Below are positions 30,877-40,911 of a stretch of 64,000 bases of DNA, piece after piece. Position numbers and translations under genes: made by a program. How positions within the stretch are numbered: position 1 is the first letter of the stretch; each line of letters starts with the position of its first letter. The notes under the pieces were generated by a model. The model saw nothing but the letters and a program-made list of their open reading frames with translations, was not told where the DNA came from and made no database searches. This DNA comes from Lysobacterales bacterium (lineage in GTDB: Bacteria > Pseudomonadota > Gammaproteobacteria > Xanthomonadales > Rhodanobacteraceae). Location of the stretch: positions 1 through 64,000 of the forward strand of contig JAFKNA010000012.1 of the NCBI GenBank assembly GCA_017305135.1. The letters run 5' to 3'.

Positions 30877-31548
30877 ATGATCCATCTCGAAAATCTCGAA
30901 AAATCCGTTCCCGTGGCCAACGGCCGCCAGTGGCTGCTGCGCAACATCCGCGTCGACATCGCCGAGGGCGAGTTCGTCAGCATCATGGGGCCGTCCGGGG
31001 CCGGCAAGACGACGCTGCTCAACGTGCTCGGGCTCATGGACCACGACTGGCAGGGGCACTTCGGCTTCGACGGCGTCGCGGTCGAGAAGCTCAATGCGAA
31101 GCAGCGCCAGGCCCTGCAGCGCGAGAAGGTGGGCTTCATCTTCCAGCACTACCACCTGATCGACGACCTCAAGGTGTGGGAGAACCTGGACCTGCCGCTG
31201 CAGTACCGCGACGTGCCGGCGAAGGAACGCGCGGCGCAGGTGGCGGACCTGCTCGACCGCTTCCAGATCGTCGGCAAGAAGGAACTCTACCCCGCGCAGC
31301 TCTCAGGCGGCCAGCAGCAGCTGGTCGCGGTGGCGCGCGCGGTCATCACCCGTCCGCGCCTGCTGCTGGCGGACGAGCCGACCGGCGCCCTCCACTCCAT
31401 CCAGGCGCGCACGATCATGGACCTCCTGCACGAGTTGCACCGCGGGGGCGCGACCATCGTGCAGGTGACGCACAACGAGGCCTTGGGCAACGAGGCCGAC
31501 CGCGTGGTGCGCCTGGCCGATGGCTGGATCGAGCAGCCGGCGGGCTGA
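30877..31548 (+). CDS. Second ABC ATP-binding protein (MacB/LolD-like) with altered D-loop
   Basis: A 223-residue ATPase related to the one at 7243-7992. Walker [10 protein letters not shown] (38-46), Q-loop [12 protein letters not shown], signature LSGGQQQ, Walker B LLLADEP and H-loop VTHN are present. Two usually invariant positions differ. The D-loop reads GALHS instead of GNLDS, so the Asp is His, and the Arg after the signature is Leu ([11 protein letters not shown]). This suggests a specialised or asymmetric partner rather than a generic copy, but not necessarily an inactive one. The ATG at 30877 has AAGGG about 9 bases upstream. It closes the permease array and probably shares its transcript. 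Confidence 0.87.
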   Translation: MIHLENLEKSVPVANGRQWLLRNIRVDIAEGEFVSIMGPSGAGKTTLLNVLGLMDHDWQGHFGFDGVAVEKLNAKQRQALQREKVGFIFQHYHLIDDLKVWENLDLPLQYRDVPAKERAAQVADLLDRFQIVGKKELYPAQLSGGQQQLVAVARAVITRPRLLLADEPTGALHSIQARTIMDLLHELHRGGATIVQVTHNEALGNEADRVVRLADGWIEQPAG

Positions 31549-31567
31549 CCGGGTGGCCGCGCTGCAG

Positions 31568-31602
31568 CTGTCCCGCGCCTTTGCGGCCCGGAGCGCGGAC
31601 AG
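31568..31602 (+). terminator. Possible hairpin ending the exporter transcript
   Basis: CTGTCCCGCGC (31568-31578) can pair with GCGCGGACAG (31593-31602) with one bulged C. No T-run follows, so a rho-independent mechanism is doubtful. It is the only clear structure between the second ATPase and the ThDP enzyme. Confidence 0.3.
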
Positions 31603-31660
31603 ACGGCATTAACGCGGCGGCGCCAGGATCATGCTTTTCCCTACCCGTCAGGAGACCGCC

Positions 31661-33448
31661 ATGGCAGAGCAACGACTGGTCGGCGATGCCGTGGTGCAGC
31701 GGCTCCGGGACTGGCACATCCGGCGCGTGTTCGGCTATGCCGGCGACGGCATCAATCCCATCCTGGCGGCGCTCCGGCGCGCTGGCAACCGGCCCGAGCT
31801 GTTCCAGGTCCGGCACGAGGAAACCGCCGCACTGCTCGCCACCGCGCATGCCAAGTACACGGGCGAGGTCGGCGTCTGCCTCGCCACGCAGGGTCCGGGC
31901 GCGGTGCATCTCCTGAACGGGCTCTACGATGCGAAGCTCGACCACCAGCCGGTGGTCGCGATCGTCGGCCAGGTGTCGGAGATCTCCGCCGGCAGCCATT
32001 TCCAGCAGGAGATCGACCTGCCGACGCTCTTCAAGGACGTCGCCGGCGCCTACGTGGAGGTGGTCGGCGCGCCCGAATCGGTGGACCAGATCATCGATCG
32101 CGCCATGCGCACCGCCATCGCGCGGCGCACGGTGGCATGCGTGATCGTGCCGCACGACGTGCAGCGCAAGCCTGCGGTGGACCATCCGCCGCTGAAACAC
32201 GGCGTCATGCATCCGGCGGTCGGGCTTGCCTCGCGGCCCCGCATCGTCCCGCAGCCCGCGGATCTGGATGCGGCGGCCGCGGTCCTGAACGCCGGCAGCA
32301 AGGTCGCCATCCTGGTCGGTGCGGGCGCGCTTGGCGCCACCGACGCGGTCATCCAGGTCGCAGAACGCCTCGGTGCCGGGGTCGCCAAGGCGCTGCTCGG
32401 CAAGTCCGCCGTGCCGGACGACCTGCCCTGGGTCACCGGCTCGGTCGGCTGGCTCGGCACCGGCGCCAGCAACCGCATGATGGCCGAATGCGACACCCTG
32501 CTGATGGTGGGATCGACCTTTCCCTATACCGAGTTCCTGCCGAAACCGGGCCAAGCGCGTGGCGTGCAGATCGACCTCAACGCCGCGATGCTCGGCATGC
32601 GCTATCCGATGGAGGTGAACCTGGTGGGCGACAGCGCCGACACGCTGGCCGCGCTGCTGCCGCTGCTGGAGGACAGGTCCGCCAGCTCCTGGCGGCCGGC
32701 CATCGAGGGATACGTGCGCGAGTGGGAGGAGGAAGCCGCGCGCCGCGCCGAGGAACCGGCAGATCCGGTGAATCCGCAGCGCTACTTCACCGAGCTGTCG
32801 CCGCGCCTGCCCGACAACGCGATCCTCGCCGCCGATTCGGGCTCATCCACGGTGTGGTTTGCCCGCCACCTCAAGATCCGCCGTGGTATGAAGGCTTCGG
32901 TTTCCGGCACGCTCGCGACGATGGGTTGCGCCCTGCCGTATGCGCTCGCGGCCAAGCTTGCCTACCCTGATCGGGTGGCGTTCGCGTTCCTCGGCGATGG
33001 CGCGATGCAGATGAACGGCCTGAACCAGCTGGTGACGGTGGCCGAAGCGTGGCGCAGTTGGGAAGACCCGCGTCTCATCATCTTCGTGATCCACAACAAC
33101 GACCTCAGCTATGTCACTTGGGAACAGCGGGCGATGGAGGGCGACCCGCGCTTTGCCGGCTCGCAGAATGTGCCGGACTTCCCTTACGCCGAGTACGCCC
33201 GGCTGCTCGGGCTGCACGGCATCCGCGTCGATTCGCCGGACCGGATCGGCGCGACGTGGGACGCGGCGCTTGCCAGTGATCGACCGGTGGTCATCGACGC
33301 GCTGGCCGATCCCGACGTTCCGACCATTCCGCCGCAGCCGGAAGATGCGGTGAAGGAGCGGATCGCGCGGGCACTCGCGCAGGAAGAAGACGGCAGGAAG
33401 GTCCGGCAGCGGGTGGCGGAAGCGGGAACGGAGTTGCCGGGCGGGTAG
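31661..33448 (+). CDS. ThDP-dependent pyruvate oxidase/dehydrogenase-like enzyme (PoxB-like)
   Basis: A 595-residue thiamine-diphosphate enzyme of the acetolactate synthase/pyruvate oxidase superfamily, with N-terminal Pyr domain, central FAD/NAD-like domain and C-terminal PP domain. Visible features are the catalytic Glu context FQVRHEETAALLA, the ATQGPGAVHLLNGLYDAKLD block, and the ThDP/metal motif FLGDGAMQMNG followed by HNND. The ATG at 31661 has AGGAG about 7 bases upstream; an earlier in-frame ATG at 31631 is less likely. PoxB-type enzymes oxidise pyruvate to acetate and pass electrons to quinone. Other 2-ketoacid decarboxylases cannot be excluded, so the substrate is uncertain. It has no obvious link to the exporter. 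Confidence 0.75.
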   Translation: MAEQRLVGDAVVQRLRDWHIRRVFGYAGDGINPILAALRRAGNRPELFQVRHEETAALLATAHAKYTGEVGVCLATQGPGAVHLLNGLYDAKLDHQPVVAIVGQVSEISAGSHFQQEIDLPTLFKDVAGAYVEVVGAPESVDQIIDRAMRTAIARRTVACVIVPHDVQRKPAVDHPPLKHGVMHPAVGLASRPRIVPQPADLDAAAAVLNAGSKVAILVGAGALGATDAVIQVAERLGAGVAKALLGKSAVPDDLPWVTGSVGWLGTGASNRMMAECDTLLMVGSTFPYTEFLPKPGQARGVQIDLNAAMLGMRYPMEVNLVGDSADTLAALLPLLEDRSASSWRPAIEGYVREWEEEAARRAEEPADPVNPQRYFTELSPRLPDNAILAADSGSSTVWFARHLKIRRGMKASVSGTLATMGCALPYALAAKLAYPDRVAFAFLGDGAMQMNGLNQLVTVAEAWRSWEDPRLIIFVIHNNDLSYVTWEQRAMEGDPRFAGSQNVPDFPYAEYARLLGLHGIRVDSPDRIGATWDAALASDRPVVIDALADPDVPTIPPQPEDAVKERIARALAQEEDGRKVRQRVAEAGTELPGG

Positions 33449-33639
33449 AAGACCAGGAAGCTCTGATCGATCACGCGGCGTCACGCGCGGCCAGCGAGGG
33501 CGGGTGCTGGATTCCGACTTGTGAGGCATGACGTCCGAAGCAGATGCCGGCCTGTAACGGCTCATCGAGATGCAGCTTTGCGGCATAGCGTCCGAAAGTG
33601 AGTGAACAGGCGTGCGCCCGCCGGATCCGATGTTATGAT

Positions 33640-33660
33640 CTGTCCAGACAGGCTAGACAG
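33640..33660. promoter_or_regulatory. Candidate antitoxin operator and -10 region
   Basis: The perfect 12-base palindrome CTGTCCAGACAG (33640-33651) is followed by another GACAG half site (33656-33660). It sits between a TATGAT -10-like hexamer (33634-33639) and the antitoxin start at 33673. This is the expected place for autorepression by a Phd/YefM antitoxin. The -35 is not clear. Confidence 0.5.
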
Positions 33661-33672
33661 GAGATGGATGCG

Positions 33673-33918
33673 ATGAGTTGGCAACTGCAGGAGGCGAAGA
33701 ACCGCCTCAGCGAGGTGGTGCGCGCGGCCAAGACCAAGGGGCCGCAGGTGATCACGGTGCGCGGGAGGGAGGAGGTGGTGGTGATGTCCATCGAGGAACT
33801 GCGACGACTGAGGCACGCCGGCAGCCGCTCGCACAAGGGATGGTGGCGGTCCGCGCCGAAGGTCGACCTCGCCATCGAGCGCTCGCGCGATGCCGGTCGC
33901 GACGTGGACCTTGGCTGA
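33673..33918 (+). CDS. Type II antitoxin, Phd/YefM family
   Basis: An 81-residue protein starting MSWQLQEAKNRLSEVVRAA, the classic Phd/YefM DNA-binding fold (EAKNRLSEVV, then VITVRGREEVVVMSIEELRRL). The C-terminal 30 residues (HKGWWRSAPKVDLAIERSRD) would wrap the toxin. The ATG at 33673 is chosen because AGGAG at 33659-33663 is correctly spaced; an ATG at 33664 is too close. The stop codon overlaps the toxin start by one base, the standard coupled order antitoxin-toxin. It neutralises the PIN toxin and, with it, probably represses its own promoter through the palindrome at 33640-33651. Confidence 0.88.
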   Translation: MSWQLQEAKNRLSEVVRAAKTKGPQVITVRGREEVVVMSIEELRRLRHAGSRSHKGWWRSAPKVDLAIERSRDAGRDVDLG

Positions 33919-34330
33919 TGCGCGGTTTCCTGCTCGACACCTGCGTCGTTTCCGAGGCGACCCGCCCGTGCCCTTCGGCGAAGGTCGGCGCATGGCTCGC
34001 CGCGACAGGTCCGGACAGCCTGTTCCTCAGCGTCGCCAGCCTCGCCGAGGTCCAGCAGGGCAACGCCGCGTTGGCCGGCGCCGGCAAGGCGACGACGCTG
34101 CAAGCCTGGCTGGACGACGAGGTGCTGCCCGATTTCGAGGGGCGCGTGCTCGATGTCGACGCGCCGGTCGCCAGGTGCTGGGGCCGGCTGCTCGGCGAAG
34201 GCCGGCGCAGCGGCCAGCCCCGCCCATTGATGGACGCGCTGCTCGCCGCGACCGCCCTCCACCACGACCTCACCCTCGTCACCCGCAACACCGCGGACTT
34301 CGAAGCCTTCGACATCAAACTCCTGAATCC

Positions 34331-34340
<10 letters not shown>
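33918..34340 (+). CDS. vapC: Type II toxin, PIN-domain ribonuclease (VapC/FitB-like)
   Basis: A 140-residue PIN-domain toxin. The acidic residues of the metal site are present: Asp in FLLDTCVVSE (residue 7), Glu in ASLAEVQQG, Asp in PLMDALLAATALHH, and the closing TRNTADFE block. VapC-type toxins cleave RNA, often tRNA, when the antitoxin is lost. All catalytic positions look intact, so it is probably active. Its last codons overlap the start of the sigma-54 response regulator by 10 bases (or 4 bases if the regulator starts at GTG 34337), which is an unusual coupling. The module looks inserted between the exporter and its regulators. Confidence 0.88.
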
Positions 34341-35721
<1,381 letters not shown>

Positions 35722-35725
<4 letters not shown>

Positions 35726-37068
35726 GCCGAAGGCCGCCGCGCTTCAACTACGAGCGGCGCCTGCTCGGCGGCTTCCTCGCCGCCGCCCTGCCCGCGTTCG
35801 CGGCGCTGGTGGCGCTGGCGCTGCATGTCCTCGGCCCCTCGGCAGCGGCGCTGGCCGGACTCGGCGCCGTCGCGCTGGCCACCACTGCCCTGGCACTGGC
35901 GCTGCAGCGGCGCGCGGTCTTCCCGCTCTACACCGTCGCCAACCTGCTCGAAGCCCTGCGCGAGGGCGACTACAGCCTGCGCGGCTCGCGCGCGCGGCGC
36001 GGCGACGCGGTCGGCGAGGTGGTCTGGGAGATCAATGCGCTGGCGCAGACCCTGCGCGACCAGCGCCTGGCGGTCGAGGAGAAGAGCGCGCAGCTCGGCA
36101 AGGTCGTGGCGGCGCTCGACCTCGCCGTGCTGAGCTTCGACGCCGAGGGCTTCCTCGGCCTCGCCAACCCGGCCGCCGAGCGCCTGCTCGGACGGTCCTT
36201 CGCGGAACTGGAGGGGCGCAGCGCGCAGGCGCTGGGGCTGTCGCCCTTCCTCGGCGGGAACGGTGCGCGGGTGGTCGAGCACGCCTTCCCCGGCGGCAGC
36301 GGGCGCTGGGAAATCCGCCACGCGCGCTTCCGTGCCGACGGTCGCCCGCACGACCTGCTGGTCATCAGCGACCTCAGCCGCGCCCTGCGCGAGGAGGAGC
36401 GCCTGGCCTGGCAGCGCCTGTTGCGCGTGCTCGGCCACGAACTCAACAACTCGCTGGCGCCGATCCGCTCGATGGCGGCGACCGTCGCCGACGTCCTCGG
36501 CCGCGACCCGCTGCCCGAAGACTGGCAGGACGACGCCCGTAGCGGCCTCGGCGTGATCGCCGACCGCACCGACGCGCTGGCGCGCTTCATGGGTCGCTAC
36601 ACGCAACTGGCGCGGCTGCCGCCGCCGAGCCCGCGCGAGGTTGCCTTCGACGAACTCGCGCTGCGCGTGGCGCGCCTGGAACAGCGCCAGCCGGTGCAGG
36701 TCGCGCCCGGCCCGCCCGTGAATGCCCGCCTCGATCCCGACCAGATCGAGCAGGCGCTGATCAACCTGCTCCGCAACGCGGTGGATGCAGCCGCGCCGGA
36801 GGGTGGACAGGTCGCGCTGGACTGGCGCGAGGAGACCGGCTGGCTGCTGGTCGAGATCAGCGATGAGGGGCCGGGCCTGCCGGCCAGCGGCAACCTGTTC
36901 GTGCCCTTCTTCACCACCAAACCCGGCGGCTCCGGCATCGGCCTGGTGCTGGCGCGCCAGATCGTCGAACAGCATGGCGGCTCGCTGGTGCTGCAGAACC
37001 GCACGGATCGCAGCGGCTGCATCGCGCGGCTGCGCCTGCCGCTGGCGCAAGGCGGGCTCTTGCGGTAG
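35722..37068 (+). CDS. NtrB-like sensor histidine kinase
   Basis: A 448-residue membrane kinase. Two N-terminal membrane helices (about 15-35 and 40-60) flank almost no periplasmic loop, so sensing is probably within or near the membrane. A HAMP-like region and a PAS domain (about 115-210) precede the H-box GHELNNSLAPIRSM. The N-box LLRNAVDAA, G1 DEGPG and G2 GGSGIGLVLARQI follow. The start is a TTG at 35722 that overlaps the regulator's TGA, so translation is coupled. The stop codon at 37066-37068 is formed by a GTAGGAGC repeat. It is the cognate kinase of the sigma-54 regulator and probably reports envelope stress or substrate to the exporter. Confidence 0.9.
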
Positions 37069-37090
37069 GAGCTTGCGTGCAAGCGACCCG
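37065..37090. repeat. GTAGGAGC palindrome overlapping the kinase stop codon
   Basis: GTAGGAGCTTGCGTGCAAGC, with the inner hairpin GCTTGCGTGCAAGC at 37071-37084, belongs to the same family as 15535-15597. Its TAG is the termination codon of the histidine kinase. Confidence 0.7.
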
Positions 37091-37258
37091 GCCTCGCCGA
37101 TCGGGCGCCCTGGACGATGGACAACGCGCCGGCCGGGATGTGCACCACGTCGCCAGCCGCCCGCGTGCGTCCCGGTACACGGGCCGAGCTGGTGCTCGGC
37201 CGCTCCCAGGGGGCAGCATCTCCTGCTGCACCGGAGCCGGATCGATGCCGGCGCTGGT

Positions 37259-38221
37259 TCACGCGTCCGCGAACGCAAACGCCAGCACGTCGGCGATGGC
37301 GTCGGTGCCGGCCAGGCACATCAGCAGGCGCTCGATGCCGAGGGCGACGCCTGCGCAGGCGGGCATCCGGTCCAGCACCGACAGCAGGTGCTCGTCCAGC
37401 GGCAGTTCGCGCTGGCCGCGGGCGCGGCGGCGGCGGTTGTCGTTCTTGAAGCGGGCGCGCTGTTCCGCGGCGTCGCCCAATTCGTGATAGCCGTTGGCCA
37501 GCTCGTAGGAGCCGAGATAGAGCTCGAAGCGCTCGGCCAGCGGCGGATCGCCGGGCCGGATCCGCGCCAGCGCCGCCTGGCTGGCCGGAAAATCATGCAT
37601 CAGGCTGATGCGATCGGGCGGGAACGCGGGCTGCAGGCGATGGGTGATGAGAAGGTCCAGCCAGTCGTCGCGGGTGAGCCCGGCGCCATCGATGCGGATG
37701 CCGGCCAGGGGCTGCTGCAGTTCCTGGAGGGATGCGGTGAAGGGGTCGAGGCCAAGCTCGTCGCGGAACCAGTCGCGGTAGCTGCGTGCCACCACCTCCG
37801 CGCGGCGCCCGACCAGCGCCAAAGCCTCCTGCACCAGGTCCACGGTCTCGGCGGCGAGGCGGTGGTGGTCCCAGCCGACGCGGTACCACTCCAGCATGGT
37901 GAACTCCGGATTATGGCGCCGTCCGGCCTCGCCGTTGCGGAACACGCGGCCGAGCTCGTAGCAGTCGCCGATGCCGGCCGCCAGCAGGCGCTTCATCGGG
38001 TACTCGGCCGAGGTGCGCAGCCAGCGTTCGCGCGCGCCGGCATCGACGTGGCCGCTGAAGTCGGTGCTGAAGCCCTCGATGTTCGGCTCGGTGTTGCCGG
38101 CGGCTGAAAGGATCGGCGTCTCGACTTCCAGCACCGCGCGCTCGGCGAAGAAGCCCCGCAGCATGCGGTAGAGCGCCGCGCGCAGGCGCAGGGCGCCGGG
38201 ATCGGCGAATGGGACGGTCAC
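37259..38221 (-). CDS. epmA: Elongation factor P--(R)-beta-lysine ligase EpmA
   Basis: A 320-residue class II lysyl-tRNA-synthetase-like enzyme lacking the anticodon-binding domain, which is the hallmark of EpmA (PoxA/GenX). Motif 2 YELGRVFRNGEAGRRHNPEF, the following TMLEWYRVGWDH, and motif 3 ALGIERLLM are all present, as is the early LEVETPILS block. It attaches (R)-beta-lysine to a conserved Lys of EF-P, which helps ribosomes through polyproline stretches. The length matches the family (about 325). EpmB and EF-P genes are not in this window. It converges with the histidine kinase, with 190 bases between the two stops. Confidence 0.92.
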   Translation of the reverse strand: MTVPFADPGALRLRAALYRMLRGFFAERAVLEVETPILSAAGNTEPNIEGFSTDFSGHVDAGARERWLRTSAEYPMKRLLAAGIGDCYELGRVFRNGEAGRRHNPEFTMLEWYRVGWDHHRLAAETVDLVQEALALVGRRAEVVARSYRDWFRDELGLDPFTASLQELQQPLAGIRIDGAGLTRDDWLDLLITHRLQPAFPPDRISLMHDFPASQAALARIRPGDPPLAERFELYLGSYELANGYHELGDAAEQRARFKNDNRRRRARGQRELPLDEHLLSVLDRMPACAGVALGIERLLMCLAGTDAIADVLAFAFADA

Positions 38222-38589
38222 GAACGCTCCGGTCGGCTGGTTCGGCGCTGCAGTCTAACGTCGGCAACGGCTCGCCTTCGGAGCGGCACCGGGAGATGGG
38301 ACGAGCCCTGGCCGGCAAGCGGGCAGAAAGTGGGTCTGGACGTGGCTCCACGCTGGGAGATCGTAACCGGCAACGTCGCATCGGGATTCGCGTTCCGGGC
38401 AGCTCGCGACCTCAGGATGCCAGGCGGCGTTCGTGCAGTGGAAGGCGCCAGGCCGGCGCGTTCGCGGGGACGGCGCTTTTGCCAACGCTTTTCCGGCGCA
38501 GGCACGCGCGCAACGTGGGCAAGCGACAGGACCTGTCGCCATTGGAGTCGATCCTGCCGGCTGTCCACTGCCCTTTCGAGGAACATCCG
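38222..38589. other. Gene-free spacer between epmA and the 157-aa unassigned protein
   Basis: This divergent intergenic region should contain the promoters of both neighbours. No open frame has a credible start or protein-like composition. GAGGAA at about 38578-38583 is the ribosome-binding site of the downstream gene. No clear operator or repeat is seen. Confidence 0.5.
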
Positions 38590-39063
38590 ATGGAACCCGA
38601 ACGAAGCTTCGATCCCGGTCTGCTGCGCTGGCCGCTAACCCGCCGCGACCAGGCCAAGCGCCCGCTGTTCGCGCTGGCGAGGCGCGAGGGCGACCTCTTT
38701 TTCGTCAACCACTCGGCTGACGTGCTCGACCACGTCGCCAACGCCTCGATGGGGGTGGTTCCTGCCGGCGATGACGAGGTGGCCTTCACCACGACGTTCT
38801 CATTCCGCTACGACGCGGTACAGCCAGGAGAAGCCGTGAAGGTGGACGAGTTCACGCGGGATCCCTGGGGCGGCTACGAGCATGACGAGCCGATCCTCAC
38901 CCAGATCCTCCTGGACAGCCCGAGCCACGGCAGGCTCAAGTTCTGGGTCGCCGACAAGGGCGGCGTGTCGGACATGGTGCTGCTGTGGGAGGATGGCTTC
39001 GTCTCGCCGATGTGCTCGATGACCCGGTTGGGCACGCCGGACGAGCCGCCGCGTCGGGCGTAG
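38590..39063 (+). CDS. Unassigned 157-residue soluble protein
   Basis: I do not recognise this family. The protein begins MEPERSFDPGLLRWPLTRRD and is acidic, with aromatic patches (DPWGGYEHDEPIL, FWVADKGGVSDMVLLWEDGF), alternating strands and no signal peptide or membrane helix. A short motif FVNHSADVLDHVANAS resembles parts of small beta-barrel hypothetical proteins. The ATG at 38590 has GAGGAA upstream. The composition and codon use match the surrounding genes, so it is a genuine gene. It is followed 97 bases later by the Gly-rich membrane protein, which might be cotranscribed. Confidence 0.65.
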   Translation: MEPERSFDPGLLRWPLTRRDQAKRPLFALARREGDLFFVNHSADVLDHVANASMGVVPAGDDEVAFTTTFSFRYDAVQPGEAVKVDEFTRDPWGGYEHDEPILTQILLDSPSHGRLKFWVADKGGVSDMVLLWEDGFVSPMCSMTRLGTPDEPPRRA

Positions 39064-39160
39064 CCCTCGTCCGCGGCGCCGGCACGCATGCCCACGGCGA
39101 CAATCGGCCCGCTGCGGACAGCGGGCCGGCAGCGGTTGAGTCCCCTTACAGGCGAGGATC

Positions 39161-39862
39161 ATGCGCACCATCGACTTCAGTTCATGGCAGACCCTGCTCA
39201 CCACGCTGGTTGGGCTCGCCCTGGTGACGCTGGTCGGCGTCGGCCTGCGGCTGGTGGCGATGCAGACCATCCAGCAGCGGCGCGAGCGCGAGAACCGGCA
39301 GATCAACGAGCGCCTGAAGGTGCTGATCGCGGCCTACAAGACCCTGGGCGGCTCCTTCACCGGCGACCTCGCCGTCGATCCGCGGCACCTGCGCGACCTC
39401 CGCCGCGCGGGGCTCGACGAGGAAGCGGCGGCCGCCAGCGACCGAAGCCGGCGCATGCGTGATGCGGTCGAGGCGGCGCTCTCGGATGTCATCCTGCTGG
39501 GTACGGAAGAGCAGGTGCGCCTGGCCACCCGCGCCGCCAACGAGTTGTCGGAAGGTCGCACCGTTCACACCCACGACCTGGTCGTCTCGCTGCGGGACTT
39601 CATCCGCGCCGCGCTGCGCCTGGATCCGGTTCCGAAGGGCCTTGCCATTCCGCGCCAGGGTCCGACCCGGCCGGGTGGCGGTGGCGGTGGAGGTCGCGGC
39701 AAGGGCGAGGGCGCCCGTGGCGGTGGTGGTGGCGGCGGTGGCGGTGGCGGACGTGGAGGCGGCGGAGGCGGTGGCGGCATGGGCGCGGGTGCCGGGCTTG
39801 GCGCGGGCCTCGGTTTCGGCACGGGCATGGCCGACGAGGCAGGCCACGCGCCGGACAGGTGA
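39161..39862 (+). CDS. Membrane-anchored protein with long Gly-rich C-terminus
   Basis: A 233-residue protein of unknown function. Residues 10-32 are a single membrane helix near the N-terminus. Residues 35-165 are charged and helical (ERLKVLIAAYKTLGGSFTGD, ALSDVILLGTEEQVRLATRA). From about 170 on it is dominated by glycine, with runs of up to 12 Gly broken by Arg and Lys, then a GAGAGLGAGLGFGTGM stretch. The Gly-rich end is low complexity and probably disordered. GGCGGTGGC-type repeats encode it, so its length may vary between strains by slippage. The helical middle is the best place to look for relatives. Confidence 0.6.
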   Translation: MRTIDFSSWQTLLTTLVGLALVTLVGVGLRLVAMQTIQQRRERENRQINERLKVLIAAYKTLGGSFTGDLAVDPRHLRDLRRAGLDEEAAAASDRSRRMRDAVEAALSDVILLGTEEQVRLATRAANELSEGRTVHTHDLVVSLRDFIRAALRLDPVPKGLAIPRQGPTRPGGGGGGGRGKGEGARGGGGGGGGGGGRGGGGGGGGMGAGAGLGAGLGFGTGMADEAGHAPDR

Positions 39863-40002
39863 TCGAATGCTCGACGCGGGTCGCGCATGCGCCCGGCGCG
39901 GGCCTGCATGGCTTGATCCGCCGCGACCGCACCGCATATCCGGGGAGCCGCCACCACGCGTCCAGCGAGGCGGTCGCCGGTGCAGGATCGGCACGATCCA
40001 CG

Positions 40003-40039
40003 ATAGGAAATACCTATCGAAGCGATCCAGACAATCGAT
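40003..40039 (+). promoter_or_regulatory. OxyR-type binding site at the ahpC promoter
   Basis: Four tetranucleotides ATAG (40003), CTAT (40014), ATCC (40025) and CGAT (40036) occur at exact 11-base intervals. This matches the OxyR pattern ATAG-N7-CTAT-N7-ATAG-N7-CTAT with the first pair perfect. The site ends at a TTTTAC -35-like element (40039-40044), with TATCCT (40063-40068) 18 bases further on. That position suits OxyR activation of ahpC under peroxide stress. Confidence 0.75.
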
Positions 40040-40112
40040 TTTACTTAAGCAAACTCCCCGCCTATCCTGTCTCGCGAAACTTCCCCTCACCCGCAACCAG
40101 GAGACTCATCCG

Positions 40113-40676
40113 ATGTCCTTGATCAACACCCAGGTCCAGCCGTTCAAGGCGCAGGCGTTCCACAACGGCAAGTTCGAGGAAGTGACCGACCAGACCCTCA
40201 AGGGCAAGTGGTCGGTGCTGATCTTCATGCCGGCCGCGTTCACCTTCAACTGCCCGACGGAAGTCGAAGACGCCGCCCAGCACTACGAGGAGTTCCAGAA
40301 GGCTGGCGCGGAAGTGTACGTGGTCACCACCGACACGCATTTCTCGCACAAGGTGTGGCACGAGACCTCGCACGCGGTCGGCCAGGCGAAGTTCTTCCTG
40401 GTCGGCGATCCGACCCACCAGCTCACCAATGCCTTCGGCGTGCACATTCCGGAGGAAGGCCTGGCGCTCCGCGGCACCTTCGTCATCAACCCGGAAGGCG
40501 TGATCAAGACGATGGAGGTCCATGACAACGCCATCGCCCGCGACGTGACCGAGACGCTGCGCAAGCTCAAGGCCGCGCAGTACGTCGCCGCCCATCCGAA
40601 CGAGGTGTGCCCGGCGAAGTGGAAGGAAGGCAACAAGACGATTGCGCCTTCGCTGGATCTGGTCGGCAAGATCTGA
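40113..40676 (+). CDS. ahpC: Alkyl hydroperoxide reductase AhpC (2-Cys peroxiredoxin)
   Basis: A 187-residue typical 2-Cys peroxiredoxin. The peroxidatic Cys is Cys47 in FTFNCPTEVEDA, and the resolving Cys is Cys166 in NEVCPAKWKEG. The Arg and Thr that shape the active site (FNCPT, ALRGTF) are in place. It reduces hydrogen peroxide, organic peroxides and peroxynitrite in the cytoplasm and is re-reduced by AhpF, encoded next. AGGAG lies 9 bases before the ATG at 40113, and an OxyR-like site lies upstream. The peroxidatic loop reads FNCPTEV rather than the more usual FVCPTEL, a mild variation. Confidence 0.96.
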   Translation: MSLINTQVQPFKAQAFHNGKFEEVTDQTLKGKWSVLIFMPAAFTFNCPTEVEDAAQHYEEFQKAGAEVYVVTTDTHFSHKVWHETSHAVGQAKFFLVGDPTHQLTNAFGVHIPEEGLALRGTFVINPEGVIKTMEVHDNAIARDVTETLRKLKAAQYVAAHPNEVCPAKWKEGNKTIAPSLDLVGKI

Positions 40677-40700
40677 GTGAACTCCGCCCGATTCTCCTGA

Positions 40701-40766
40701 CGTCATGCCCGCGGAAGCGGGCATCCATTGGAACAGCAATCTGGATTCCCTTCCGCGGGAATGACG
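40701..40766. repeat. Paired REP-like palindromes between ahpC and ahpF
   Basis: CGTCATGCCCGCGGAAGCGG...(40701-40730) faces TGGATTCCCTTCCGCGGGAA...(40742-40766). They are two inverted copies of the ATTCC-type repeat also found at 6944-7211. The pair lies between the reductase genes and could make a stable hairpin that sets their expression ratio. Confidence 0.75.
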
Positions 40767-40911
40767 CCATGCAGCAACGGAGCGTGTGATCGCCACGCGC
40801 CACCTGTCCCCGCCGCCGCGCACAGCGGCGGCCGGGCGACAGGCCGGAAGCCACTGCGGTGCCTTGCGGCCTGTTTCCCTACACCGATATTCCACCCACG
40901 GAGGCCATGCC

